From contig JALXCH010000619.1 in NCBI GenBank assembly GCA_026991005.1, positions 1-10,640 on the forward strand: a DNA stretch of 10,640 bases, read 5' to 3'. The notes beneath the pieces are model-generated. The model ran no database searches. It worked only from the letters and a program-made list of their open reading frames with translations, and was not told the origin of the DNA. The translations under genes and the position numbers were made by a program. This document shows, in pieces, positions 1 through 6,255 of the stretch. Within the stretch, counting starts at the first letter, position 1; every line of letters starts with the position of its first letter. The stretch comes from Calditrichia bacterium. Lineage in GTDB: Bacteria > Calditrichota > Calditrichia > RBG-13-44-9.

Positions 1-104
1 TTACAAATCTTCAACGCCGTACTCCGCCCGATACCAAAGATGTAGGTCAGAGCAATGCCAATGGGTTTGTTTTTGGGTAAATCGACACCAACTATACGAG
101 CCAA
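1..104 (-). CDS. rpsM: Small-subunit ribosomal protein S13 (partial, N-terminal 34 residues)
   Basis: This is the 5' end of the S13 gene; the rest lies beyond the low-coordinate edge. S13 sits in the head of the 30S subunit and contacts the P-site tRNA and the 50S bridge. The 34 visible residues contain the family start [20 protein letters not shown] followed by YIFGIGRS, which is the characteristic S13 N-terminus and first helix-two-turn-helix segment. The start codon is TTG at 104-102, chosen because the residues after it match the universal M-A-R-I start and a full Shine-Dalgarno AAGGAGG lies five bases upstream. It follows rpmJ by 18 bases, the usual order at the start of the alpha operon (rpsM-rpsK-rpsD-rpoA-rplQ), so those genes are expected to continue beyond the edge. 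Confidence 0.95.
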   Translation of the reverse strand, partial: MARIVGVDLPKNKPIGIALTYIFGIGRSTALKIC

Positions 105-109
105 AGTAG

Positions 110-116
110 CCTCCTT
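110..116 (-). promoter_or_regulatory. Shine-Dalgarno site for rpsM (decides a TTG start)
   Basis: The minus strand reads AAGGAGG, a near-perfect match to the anti-SD, five bases before the TTG start of rpsM. It supports TTG as a real initiation codon here. Confidence 0.85.
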
Positions 117-122
117 AAATTA

Positions 123-239
123 TTAACCCTGTCTTTGTTTGTGCTTGGGATTCTTTTTGCAAATTACCCGTACCACACCATGGCGACGAATAATTTTGCA
201 ATGCTCACACCGTTTTTTTACAGAAGCCTGTACTTTCAT
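123..239 (-). CDS. rpmJ: Large-subunit ribosomal protein L36, zinc-binding (C+) form
   Basis: A 38-residue gene encoding L36, the smallest 50S protein, which binds 23S rRNA near the base of the L7/L12 stalk. The protein starts [15 protein letters not shown] and ends with the typical NPKHKQRQG tail. All four zinc ligands of the C+ form are present: Cys11, Cys14, Cys27 and His33. The length is exactly that of the usual bacterial family. The start is ATG with GAGGA at 247-251 seven bases upstream. It lies 33 bases after infA and 18 bases before rpsM, which is its standard position. A zinc-independent paralogue, if the organism has one, would be encoded elsewhere. Confidence 0.97.
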   Translation of the reverse strand: MKVQASVKKRCEHCKIIRRHGVVRVICKKNPKHKQRQG

Positions 240-272
240 TTCCCGATCCTCACACTGTTAAAACTCATTCAC

Positions 273-491
273 TTATTTGTAGCGATAGGTAATCCGTCCC
301 CGCTTCAGATCGTAAGGCGAGAGCTCTACTTTCACCTTATCGCCCGGTAAAATTTTAATAAAATGCATCCTCATCTTACCGGAAACATGGGCTAACACCT
401 CGTGCCCACTTTCCAGTTGTACAATAAACGTCGCGTTGGGCAGCGTCTCTTTAATGACGCCATCCACTGTTATGGGTTGCTCTTTAGCCAA
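273..491 (-). CDS. infA: Translation initiation factor IF-1
   Basis: A 72-residue single OB-fold protein that binds the 30S A site during initiation and works with IF-2 and IF-3. Seen directly: the start [20 protein letters not shown], then a segment with [21 protein letters not shown] and a C-terminal [15 protein letters not shown], all hallmarks of bacterial IF-1 at its normal length. The start codon is TTG at 491-489; the M-A-K-E start is conserved in the family and GAGGTG lies five bases upstream. The first 22 bases overlap the 3' end of map in another frame, so its ribosome-binding site lies inside the map coding sequence. This suggests that infA translation is coupled to map. It is followed by rpmJ, as in many bacteria. 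Confidence 0.97.
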   Translation of the reverse strand: MAKEQPITVDGVIKETLPNATFIVQLESGHEVLAHVSGKMRMHFIKILPGDKVKVELSPYDLKRGRITYRYK

Positions 492-1261
492 AAAAGCACC
501 TCTTCTTTTAATTTGTTTTCCGTTAAAATTTCCGGTTTTCCGTTGCGAACCACCACCGTGTGTTCGTAATGCGCAGAAGGTTTTCCATCCTGCGTCACAA
601 TCGTCCAGCCATCTTCCAGAGTGTACACATTTTTGGTTCCCATGTTAATCATCGGTTCAATGGCCAGAGTCATTCCTTCCTTCAGCAACGGACCCCGGTG
701 GGGTTTACCAAAATTGGGTATCTGAGGTTCCTCGTGCAGTGCTTTTCCTATTCCGTGTCCCACTAACTCTCGCACCACTCCGTAGCCGTACTTTTCGGCG
801 TGGGTTTGTACTGCATGGGAAATATCCTGTACCCGATTGCCTGCCACTGCCTGCGCAATTCCCAGGTAAAGCGCTTCTACCGTTACCTTCATAAGCTGCT
901 TCTTCTCCTCCGAAATCTCTCCCACCGGAAACGTAAAGGCAGAATCTCCATAGTATCCCTTGTACTCCACACCAATATCCACACTCACAATATCGCCTTC
1001 CTGCAAAATACGCTTCGGCGAAGGAATTCCGTGCACCACCTCTTCGTTAATCGAGATGCAGGCACTTGCCGGAAAACCGTACAGACCTTTAAAGGCAGGT
1101 CTGGCGCCCCTGGAACGAATAAATTTCTCAATCTCTTCGTCCAGTTTCCCCGTGCTTACACCGGGTTTTATAATAGACCACACCATTTCAAACGTTTCGG
1201 CAGTAATGCGGGCACTGATGCGCATTAGCTCCAGTTCCCGCTCATTCTTAATGGTAATCAT
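470..1261 (-). CDS. map: Methionine aminopeptidase, type I
   Basis: A 263-residue metalloenzyme that removes the initiator methionine from nascent proteins at the ribosome exit. The length matches compact type Ia enzymes (E. coli about 264 residues), and there is no N-terminal zinc-finger extension. The pita-bread fold metal ligands are all visible: Asp95 (SVDIG), Asp106 (YGDSA), His169 (GHGIG), Glu202 (IEPM) and Glu233 (HYEHT). The substrate-contacting His77 (VHGIP) and His176 (LHEEP) are also present. The ATG start overlaps the secY stop by one base (TAATG), indicating tight coupling to secY. In many bacteria adk separates secY and map; it is missing here. The 3' end runs 22 bases into infA. 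Confidence 0.97.
   Translation of the reverse strand: MITIKNERELELMRISARITAETFEMVWSIIKPGVSTGKLDEEIEKFIRSRGARPAFKGLYGFPASACISINEEVVHGIPSPKRILQEGDIVSVDIGVEYKGYYGDSAFTFPVGEISEEKKQLMKVTVEALYLGIAQAVAGNRVQDISHAVQTHAEKYGYGVVRELVGHGIGKALHEEPQIPNFGKPHRGPLLKEGMTLAIEPMINMGTKNVYTLEDGWTIVTQDGKPSAHYEHTVVVRNGKPEILTENKLKEEVLFWLKSNP
497..502 (-). promoter_or_regulatory. Shine-Dalgarno site for infA, inside map
   Basis: GAGGTG on the minus strand lies five bases before the TTG start of infA and is embedded in the last codons of map. Ribosomes finishing map therefore pass over it and could re-initiate on infA. Confidence 0.75.
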
Positions 1262-2583
1262 TAACTTCTACGACCTCGAATCCGACCACCTTTCATAAAT
1301 CCATCGTAATGGCGCATAAACAGATGGGACTCGAACCGCTGAATTGTATCCAGTGCTACCCCAACGATAATGAGCAACCCTGTACCCCCAAAGAACGAAG
1401 CATAATTGTACGATACGTGAAACATCTTCACCAAAATGTAAGGAATAATTGCCACAATACCCAGAGCAATGGCACCCGGAAGGGTGATGCGCGTCAGTAC
1501 CGAATCCAGATACTCCGCCGTCTTTTTGCCGGGACGCACACCCGGAATAAATCCACCCTGTTTTTTCAGATTTTCTGCCACGTCCACAGGATTCAGAGCA
1601 ATGGCGGTATAGAAATAAGTGAAGAACACAATCATAATGAAATAAATAAGCCAGTAGAACCAGGATTCCATGGAAAAGGCTCGCTGCAGAGATGCCACCA
1701 GATCGCTTTCCGGGAAGAAGGTGAACAACGTACTGGGAACAAACATGATGGCCTGTGCAAAGATGATGGGCATCACGCCTGCCGTGTTCACCCGTAACGG
1801 GAAATGGGTATTCACACCGCCGTACACTTTACGACCCACCACCCGTTTGGCATATTGTACCGGAATCTTACGGGTGGCCTGAGTGAGCACCACAATGCCC
1901 GCCACAATCACGAAAGCCAGGGCAATGAGGAACAGCTCGGTAAGCAGGGAGCGGTTTCCGCTGGAAAATTGAATCCATTCGTCCATTACTGCGGCCGGAA
2001 ATCGAGCAATAATACCGATGAAGATAATCAGTGAAATACCGTTACCGATACCGCGGTCGTCAATCAACTCTCCCATCCACATGATGAGCATGGTTCCGGT
2101 TGCCATGGAAATCATGGTTAGCAATTTAAATCCCAAACCGGGATGAATGACCGCACGCACTCCGTTCACATTAATACTTTCCAGGAACACAGCCACACCA
2201 AACGCCTGCATGGCAGAAATAATAAGAGTGCCATAACGGGTGTACTGGGTAATTTTCTTTCGTCCCTCTTCTCCTTCTTTTTGTAACCGCTGAATATAGG
2301 GTACCACAGCACCTAACAGCTGGAGGATGATGGAGGCGCTGATGTAGGGCATAATTCCCAGCCCAAACACAGCGGCTTTTTTAAACGCACCACCGGCAAA
2401 TAAGTCGTACAGGCCAAACAATGTTCCCGAAAGGCTTTTCATTCCTTCGGCCAGTACCTGGGTATCGATGCCGGGAGTCACGATGTGCGTTCCCACCCGC
2501 TCCAGAGCCAGGACCATTACGGTAAATAATATGCGTTGCCTGAGCTCGTGAATTTTAAATATGTTCCGGAATGTTTCAATCAT
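1261..2583 (-). CDS. secY: Protein translocase channel subunit SecY
   Basis: A 440-residue polytopic inner-membrane protein forming the SecYEG export channel. About ten hydrophobic segments are visible, roughly at residues 18-36, 74-94, 117-135, 152-172, 183-201, 214-235, 266-290, 308-330, 366-387 and 395-413. The plug/TM2 region reads FGLGIMPYISASII (73-86), followed by the conserved cytoplasmic stretch around LQKEGEEGRKK. A GELIDDRGIGNG motif lies at 171-182. The C5 loop FIPGVRPGKKT contains Arg350, the likely counterpart of the E. coli Arg357 needed for SecA function. The basic tail ends GGRIRGRRS. The length is normal. The start ATG overlaps the rplO stop by four bases (ATGA), so it is probably translationally coupled to rplO, its classical spc-operon neighbour. 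Confidence 0.98.
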   Translation of the reverse strand: MIETFRNIFKIHELRQRILFTVMVLALERVGTHIVTPGIDTQVLAEGMKSLSGTLFGLYDLFAGGAFKKAAVFGLGIMPYISASIILQLLGAVVPYIQRLQKEGEEGRKKITQYTRYGTLIISAMQAFGVAVFLESINVNGVRAVIHPGLGFKLLTMISMATGTMLIMWMGELIDDRGIGNGISLIIFIGIIARFPAAVMDEWIQFSSGNRSLLTELFLIALAFVIVAGIVVLTQATRKIPVQYAKRVVGRKVYGGVNTHFPLRVNTAGVMPIIFAQAIMFVPSTLFTFFPESDLVASLQRAFSMESWFYWLIYFIMIVFFTYFYTAIALNPVDVAENLKKQGGFIPGVRPGKKTAEYLDSVLTRITLPGAIALGIVAIIPYILVKMFHVSYNYASFFGGTGLLIIVGVALDTIQRFESHLFMRHYDGFMKGGRIRGRRS

Positions 2584-3020
2584 AACAGCGTAACTGTGCC
2601 TCCTAACTTTTCAATCTGTTCCTGTGCAGATTTACTTGCGGCATGAACCTTCACGACAAACCTTTTCTCCAGTTTTCCATCGCCCAGCAGTTTGACCGGA
2701 CGATCGGCATATCGAATCAAACCGGCATTTTTTAACACTTCCGGGGTTACCTCTTCGGTACCTTCGATGCGATTCAAATCGCCCACGTTCACAATTTGAT
2801 ACTGCACTTTTCGATAGTGGTAAAACCCGAATTTGGGAAGACGACGCTGCAGAGGCATTTGTCCGCCTTCGAACCAGGCCCGGTGTTTGGCACCAGAACG
2901 GGAAAGCTGTCCTTTATTTCCACGGCCAGCGGTTACACCCCAACCGCTTCCTTCGCCACGTCCAATGCGTTTGGTTTTATGGGTGGAACCGGGGGCCTTC
3001 TTTAAATTTCCTAAATCCAT
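2580..3020 (-). CDS. rplO: Large-subunit ribosomal protein L15
   Basis: L15 (146 residues from the chosen start) binds 23S rRNA late in 50S assembly. Visible features are the start MDLGNLKKAPGS, the Gly-rich basic rRNA-binding segment GRGEGSGWGVTAGRGNKGQ, and EGGQMPLQRRLPKFGF, which match the family. The C-terminal globular domain ends GGTVTLL. Within the Gly-rich loop the usual G-K-T-S/A-G-R-G-H-K-G-Q pattern reads G-V-T-A-G-R-G-N-K-G-Q, a mild variation. Two ATGs are adjacent, at 3023 and 3020. I chose 3020 because GAGGTG at 3025-3030 is one base from the first but four from the second, and family members usually have a single Met before the acidic/Leu residues. Its stop overlaps the secY start. 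Confidence 0.95.
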   Translation of the reverse strand: MDLGNLKKAPGSTHKTKRIGRGEGSGWGVTAGRGNKGQLSRSGAKHRAWFEGGQMPLQRRLPKFGFYHYRKVQYQIVNVGDLNRIEGTEEVTPEVLKNAGLIRYADRPVKLLGDGKLEKRFVVKVHAASKSAQEQIEKLGGTVTLL

Positions 3021-3023
3021 CAT

Positions 3024-3030
3024 TCACCTC
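3024..3030 (-). promoter_or_regulatory. Shine-Dalgarno site for rplO (favours the second ATG)
   Basis: GAGGTGA on the minus strand abuts the first of two tandem ATG codons. Spacing is better, though still short, for the second ATG at 3020-3018. Confidence 0.6.
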
Positions 3031-3037
3031 AACTGTT

Positions 3038-3235
3038 TTATTTCACTTCTTCCCAGGTGACTAAATGTTTAACCTTATCGATCATACCCCGAATTTGCGG
3101 CGTATCGGTAAACTCGCGCGTCTTGCCAATGCGTCCCAATCCCAGTGCTACGAGCGTTTTCCGCTGATCGGGTTTGCGGCCAATACTGCTGCGAACCTGT
3201 GTGACTTTTATCCGTTTTTGTTTTCTTTTTGCCAT
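3038..3235 (-). CDS. rpmD: Large-subunit ribosomal protein L30
   Basis: A 65-residue protein of the L30 family, a small 50S component present in many but not all bacteria. Recognised from KVTQVRSSIGRKPDQRKTL and the GLGRIGKTREF segment, then IRGMIDKVKHLVTWEEV near the C-terminus. The length is slightly above the usual 58-62, with an Arg/Lys-rich start (MAKRKQKR). It sits between rpsE (26 bases upstream) and rplO (17 bases downstream), its normal spc location. The region before its ATG has only a weak purine match (GTGGAAA, with GGA two bases before the start), so it may depend on translation of rpsE. No alternative in-frame start with a better site is visible. Confidence 0.95.
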   Translation of the reverse strand: MAKRKQKRIKVTQVRSSIGRKPDQRKTLVALGLGRIGKTREFTDTPQIRGMIDKVKHLVTWEEVK

Positions 3236-3261
3236 TTTCCACTACCCATGCATTTAATCGT

Positions 3262-3768
3262 TTATCCTCTGAACAATTCGGCTAACGTCATTCCACGTTT
3301 CCGTGCGATAGTCATGGGATCTTCCATGGATTGTAAAGCCCTCATGGTGGCTTTAACGATGTTATGGGGATTGGAAGAACCCAGCGCTTTGGTTAAAATG
3401 TCTTTAATTCCCACGGCTTCGCAGATGGCGCGGATGGGACCGCCGGCAATAATTCCCGTACCGGGGCTGGCCGGTTTCAGCAATACTTTGCCCGCACCGT
3501 ACTTGCCAATTACCGTGTAAGGAATGGTGTTGCCCACCAGACTAATGCGAACAATTTCCTTTTTGGCTTTTTCGGTCGCTTTGGCAATGGCATTCACCAC
3601 TTCGTTGGCTTTCCCCAGGCCAACACCCACGTGTCCGTTACCATCGCCAACCACCACTATGGCGCTAAAACTAAAGCGGCGCCCACCTTTTACCACTTTC
3701 GCCACACGGTTGATGTACACCACTTTCTCTTTCAGATCCAATTCATGTGGATTAATACGCTCGGTCAC
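3262..3768 (-). CDS. rpsE: Small-subunit ribosomal protein S5
   Basis: S5 (168 residues from the chosen start) contributes to decoding fidelity and the mRNA entry tunnel of the 30S subunit. The N-terminal double-stranded-RNA-binding-like domain (about residues 12-75) contains [18 protein letters not shown] and [18 protein letters not shown]. The C-terminal domain contains the [19 protein letters not shown] stretch, then [15 protein letters not shown] and ends ELFRG, all typical. Two in-frame GTG codons compete as starts, at 3774 and 3768. I chose 3768 because AGAGGAG at 3774-3780 ends five bases before it, whereas the 3774 GTG overlaps that site. The 3774 reading would add only Met-Val. The gene lies between rplR and rpmD as expected. 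Confidence 0.96.
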   Translation of the reverse strand: MTERINPHELDLKEKVVYINRVAKVVKGGRRFSFSAIVVVGDGNGHVGVGLGKANEVVNAIAKATEKAKKEIVRISLVGNTIPYTVIGKYGAGKVLLKPASPGTGIIAGGPIRAICEAVGIKDILTKALGSSNPHNIVKATMRALQSMEDPMTIARKRGMTLAELFRG

Positions 3769-3773
3769 AACCA

Positions 3774-3780
3774 CTCCTCT
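3774..3780 (-). promoter_or_regulatory. Shine-Dalgarno site for rpsE (decides a GTG start)
   Basis: AGAGGAG on the minus strand lies five bases before GTG 3768-3766 and overlaps the alternative GTG at 3774. It is preceded by a run of eight A in the rplR-rpsE spacer. Confidence 0.7.
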
Positions 3781-3793
3781 TCATTTTTTTTCT

Positions 3794-4141
3794 TTAAAAT
3801 TCCAGACCGCCTTCGCGCGCACCTTCGGCAAAGGCTTTTACCCGACCGTGATAAGCATACCCATTCCGGTCGAATACCACTTTGGTTATATTTTTCTCCC
3901 TGGCAATCTTTGCCAGATACTGACCTACAATTTTGCTCTGTTCGGTTTTCGTTTTGGCTTCCTTCAATTCATCCTGTATGGCTTTGGTCAGATTCGAGGC
4001 ACCCGTGATGGTTTTGCCCTGTTCATCGTCCACAATCTGCCCGTAAATGTAGCGCAAACTGCGGAAAACCACCAGACGGGGACGCTCGCTGCTGCCAAAC
4101 ACTTTCTTTTTCCGACGAAGTCGCCTGTTCACACGTTTCAT
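3794..4141 (-). CDS. rplR: Large-subunit ribosomal protein L18
   Basis: L18 (115 residues) binds 5S rRNA together with L5 and helps anchor it in the central protuberance. The N-terminus is strongly basic (MKRVNRRLRRKKKVFGSSER), followed by the conserved RPRLVVFRSLRYIYGQIVDD segment. The C-terminus contains VVFDRNGYAYHGRVKAFAEG and ends GAREGGLEF, matching the family; the length is usual. The ATG start is clear by homology, but the best SD (AGGAG, 4154-4158) is 12 bases upstream, longer than optimal. A three-codon frame (ATG GCG TTA TGA) lies between the SD and the start and ends on it. It follows rplF by 26 bases and precedes rpsE. Confidence 0.96.
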   Translation of the reverse strand: MKRVNRRLRRKKKVFGSSERPRLVVFRSLRYIYGQIVDDEQGKTITGASNLTKAIQDELKEAKTKTEQSKIVGQYLAKIAREKNITKVVFDRNGYAYHGRVKAFAEGAREGGLEF

Positions 4142-4153
4142 AACGCCATCAAT

Positions 4154-4158
4154 CTCCT
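4154..4158 (-). promoter_or_regulatory. Shine-Dalgarno site upstream of rplR, unusually distant
   Basis: AGGAG on the minus strand lies 12 bases before the rplR ATG but only four bases before an out-of-frame ATG (4149-4147) whose three-codon frame ends in TGA overlapping the rplR start. Confidence 0.55.
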
Positions 4159-4167
4159 GATTAAATG

Positions 4168-4704
4168 TTAGCCTGCTGTTTTACCAGCTTTTCTTCTCAC
4201 CTCTTCGCCTTCGTAGCGGATTCCTTTACCTTTGTACGGTTCCGGCGGACGGAAGGAGCGAATTTTTGCCGCTACCTGCCCCACCAGAGCTTTATCGATT
4301 CCAGAAACAACCACTTTGGTTGGTGCAGGTACGTCCACCGTAATTCCCTTAGGCGGTACAAAATAAATGGGATGGGAATATCCCAGACTGAACAAAATTC
4401 CACTTCCCCGTTTTTCTGCCTTGTATCCCACACCGATAATTTCCAGAGATTTGGTGAATCCCTGAGTTACCCCCTGCACCAGATTGTTGATGATGGAGCG
4501 GGTGAGTCCGTGCAACGAACGATGCCGGATGGAGTCGCTGGGACGTTTCACCAGCAGCTGACCTTCCTGCTGCTCCACAATCATCTCTTCGCTAATGGGG
4601 GCGCTCAATTCACCCTTGGGCCCCTTGACCCGGATGAACCCTTTTTCAATCTTTATTTCAACGTTTCCCGGAACAGGAATAGGTAACCGTCCAATTCGAG
4701 ACAC
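4168..4704 (-). CDS. rplF: Large-subunit ribosomal protein L6
   Basis: L6 (178 residues) lies near the factor-binding site of the 50S subunit, next to the sarcin-ricin loop. The protein has the two repeated L6 domains: residues 1-80 starting MSRIGRLPIPVP, and about 82-170. The C-terminal signature PEPYKGKGIRY lies at 154-164, followed by a basic tail EEVRRKAGK. The length is normal. The start is GTG at 4704-4702, chosen because M-S-R-I-G is the standard L6 N-terminus and AAGGAG lies seven bases upstream. It is 24 bases after rpsH and 26 before rplR, the canonical spc order. Confidence 0.97.
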   Translation of the reverse strand: MSRIGRLPIPVPGNVEIKIEKGFIRVKGPKGELSAPISEEMIVEQQEGQLLVKRPSDSIRHRSLHGLTRSIINNLVQGVTQGFTKSLEIIGVGYKAEKRGSGILFSLGYSHPIYFVPPKGITVDVPAPTKVVVSGIDKALVGQVAAKIRSFRPPEPYKGKGIRYEGEEVRRKAGKTAG

Positions 4705-4711
4705 CTTTGTA

Positions 4712-4717
4712 CTCCTT
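4712..4717 (-). promoter_or_regulatory. Shine-Dalgarno site for rplF (supports a GTG start)
   Basis: AAGGAG on the minus strand lies seven bases before the GTG start of rplF, at optimal spacing. Confidence 0.8.
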
Positions 4718-4728
4718 TTCTTTTATTG

Positions 4729-5127
4729 TTACCAGACGTAGCACAGTACTTCGCCGCCAACATTTTCGCGCTTTGCCTGCCGTTCGGTCATCACACCTTT
4801 GGAGGTGCTGATAATGGCAATGCCCATGTTATTCTTCACACGCGGTAAATTGTTCACATCCACGTAGTGACGGCGACCGGGTTTGCTTACGCGCTGCAAT
4901 TCGTGAATCACGGAATTGCCATCGGCATCGTACTTCAGAAAGATGCGGATAATCCCCTGCTTTCCATCTTCGATAATGATATAGTTGCGAATAAACTTTT
5001 GTTCGTAGAGAATCTGCGCCATTTTCTTTTTCAGGTTCGAAGCAGGGATATCCACCCGCCGATGTCCGGCATGGATGGCATTCCGAATGCGCGTTAGAAA
5101 ATCTGCAATGGGATCTGTCATGCTCAT
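4729..5127 (-). CDS. rpsH: Small-subunit ribosomal protein S8
   Basis: S8 (132 residues) is a primary 16S rRNA-binding protein needed early in 30S assembly; in E. coli it also represses the spc operon by binding its mRNA. The N-terminus contains [15 protein letters not shown], and the C-terminus carries the S8 signature from about residue 111, including [20 protein letters not shown] and a final VW. The length matches the family. Two Met codons are close (5127 and 5121). The upstream ATG is preferred because GAGGAG at 5138-5143 is 10 bases away rather than 16. It is 21 bases after rpsZ and 24 before rplF. No S8-type feedback hairpin was recognised in the window. Confidence 0.97.
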   Translation of the reverse strand: MSMTDPIADFLTRIRNAIHAGHRRVDIPASNLKKKMAQILYEQKFIRNYIIIEDGKQGIIRIFLKYDADGNSVIHELQRVSKPGRRHYVDVNNLPRVKNNMGIAIISTSKGVMTERQAKRENVGGEVLCYVW

Positions 5128-5148
5128 ATTCTTTCTTCTCCTCGCTAA

Positions 5149-5334
5149 TTACCAACTGGCCTTAAACACACCTGGAATTTCACCTTTATTGGCCAATTCC
5201 CGAAAGCAAATCCGGCAAAGACCGAACTTCCGATAGTAAGCCCGCGGCCGCCCGCAGCGCTGGCAGCGGTTGTATTTTCGTACTTTAAATTTGGGTTTCT
5301 TTTTGGCCTTTGCAATCATCGACTTTTTAGCCAA
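5149..5334 (-). CDS. rpsZ: Small-subunit ribosomal protein S14, type Z (zinc-binding)
   Basis: A 61-residue S14 of the short zinc-containing type (also called rpsN type Z) that acts in the 30S head. Four ligands are visible as Cys24-x2-Cys27 and Cys40-x2-Cys43, within [10 protein letters not shown] and [10 protein letters not shown]. The C-terminal [11 protein letters not shown] is diagnostic for S14. This differs from the roughly 89-100 residue zinc-free form typical of Proteobacteria and many Bacteroidota. The start is TTG at 5334-5332, selected because M-A-K-K-S fits the family and AAGGAG lies seven bases upstream; the first internal ATG (Met6) has no SD. It lies between rplE and rpsH, its normal place. 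Confidence 0.97.
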   Translation of the reverse strand: MAKKSMIAKAKKKPKFKVRKYNRCQRCGRPRAYYRKFGLCRICFRELANKGEIPGVFKASW

Positions 5335-5341
5335 AGCACAT

Positions 5342-5347
5342 CTCCTT
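5342..5347 (-). promoter_or_regulatory. Shine-Dalgarno site for rpsZ (decides a TTG start)
   Basis: AAGGAG on the minus strand lies seven bases before the TTG start of rpsZ. An out-of-frame ATG directly abuts the site and is too close to be used. Confidence 0.8.
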
Positions 5348-5349
5348 CT

Positions 5350-5901
5350 TTATTTTTTGAATGGCATTCCAAATGCTTTTAACAGTTCGTACGCCTCTTC
5401 GTCACTTTTGGCATTGGTGACAAAGGTAATGTCCAGGCCCCGAATTTTATCGATTTTATCCACATTAATTTCCGGGAAAATGATCTGTTCGCGCACGCCT
5501 ACGGAATAGTTACCGCGCCCGTCGAACGATTTATCGGAGAGTCCCCGGAAGTCCCGAATTCGCGGTACCGCCACGTTGATGAACCGATCCAGAAATTCGT
5601 ACATCCGATCGCCCCGAATGGTGACCCGGCATCCCACCTTCATGCCCGCACGCAGCTTGAAGTTGGAGATGGACTTCTTGGCGCGGGTAATGGCCGGATA
5701 CTGTCCGGAAATGGTGGCCAGATCGTCCATAGCGTGTACCAGTACCTTGGGATCCTGAATCGCTTCTCCCACACCCATATTCAGGGAAATTTTTACCAGA
5801 CGCGGTACCTGCATTACGTTCTTGTAACCGAACCGCTTCATTAAGGCCGGGACAATCTCTTCAAAATACTTTTGTTTCAGTCTGGGTTTATAGTTCTCCA
5901 T
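5350..5901 (-). CDS. rplE: Large-subunit ribosomal protein L5
   Basis: L5 (183 residues) binds 5S rRNA with L18 and contacts P-site tRNA in the central protuberance. Seen: [20 protein letters not shown], then [16 protein letters not shown], the basic loop around [20 protein letters not shown], and [13 protein letters not shown], followed by a C-terminus containing [16 protein letters not shown]. All fit the L5 family in order and length. The frame stays open upstream to an ATG at 5940, but that start would overlap the end of rplX and adds a non-conserved segment. The ATG at 5901 has AAGGAAG at 5907-5913 five bases away and the family N-terminus, so it is chosen. It lies 20 bases after rplX. 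Confidence 0.97.
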   Translation of the reverse strand: MENYKPRLKQKYFEEIVPALMKRFGYKNVMQVPRLVKISLNMGVGEAIQDPKVLVHAMDDLATISGQYPAITRAKKSISNFKLRAGMKVGCRVTIRGDRMYEFLDRFINVAVPRIRDFRGLSDKSFDGRGNYSVGVREQIIFPEINVDKIDKIRGLDITFVTNAKSDEEAYELLKAFGMPFKK

Positions 5902-5921
5902 TCTTACTTCCTTCGTTTCGT

Positions 5922-6239
5922 TTAGATAATCTCTCCACAATCAGGATGTTTACAATATCGCACTTTCGATTTGTCTTCCAGAATCCGGATACCGACGCGG
6001 GTGGGTCGTCCGCACTTGGGGCACACCACCTTCACGTTGGAGATGTGAATGGGTGCCTCTTTTTCCACAATACCACCCTGCGGTAACTGTTGAGTGGGGC
6101 GGGTATGGCGTTTAATCAGGTTCACCCCCTCGACAATGACGCGATTGGTTTTCGGGAACACTTTCAGTACTTTCCCGGTTTTGCCGCGGTACACCCCACT
6201 GATTACCAGAACCGTATCGTCCTTCACTACTTTTCTCAT
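5922..6239 (-). CDS. rplX: Large-subunit ribosomal protein L24 with a zinc-ribbon-like Cys set
   Basis: L24 (105 residues) is an assembly initiator that binds 23S rRNA near the exit tunnel. The N-terminal KOW/SH3-like domain reads [20 protein letters not shown], then [20 protein letters not shown]. The C-terminal half carries four cysteines: Cys73 and Cys76 (VCPKCG) and Cys96 and Cys101 (YCKHPDCGE). This marks the Cys-bearing form of L24, as seen in several thermophiles and Firmicutes. The second pair has four residues between the cysteines rather than the two I expect. The frame is open upstream to 6284, but that part overlaps rplN and is not conserved. The ATG at 6239, with M-R-K-V-V-K-D-D and GAAGGG nine bases upstream, is the likely start. 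Confidence 0.96.
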   Translation of the reverse strand: MRKVVKDDTVLVISGVYRGKTGKVLKVFPKTNRVIVEGVNLIKRHTRPTQQLPQGGIVEKEAPIHISNVKVVCPKCGRPTRVGIRILEDKSKVRYCKHPDCGEII

Positions 6240-6255
6240 CGTTCTCAACCCTTCT

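Noticed and set aside
800..1228. A plus-strand open frame of 142 codons antisense to map.
   Set aside because: The minus-strand frame carries every catalytic residue of methionine aminopeptidase, and the plus-strand product has no recognisable domain.
3784..3791. A run of eight A in the rplR-rpsE spacer as a slippage or terminator element.
   Set aside because: It is intergenic, on the transcribed sense reads as A not T, and has no preceding hairpin. A frameshift role would need it inside a coding frame.
3524..4171. A 215-codon plus-strand open frame antisense to rpsE and rplR.
   Set aside because: It lies opposite two well-supported ribosomal genes, has no convincing SD, and its translation shows no family resemblance. 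It is explained by the codon bias of the opposite strand.
5890..5935. A possible S8-binding feedback site at the rplX/rplE junction, as in E. coli.
   Set aside because: The short spacer shows no hairpin resembling 16S rRNA helix 21. I cannot support such a site from sequence alone.
5902..5940. A 13-codon N-terminal extension of rplE starting at ATG 5940.
   Set aside because: It overlaps the rplX 3' end, is not part of the L5 family, and the ATG at 5901 has a well-spaced AAGGAAG site.
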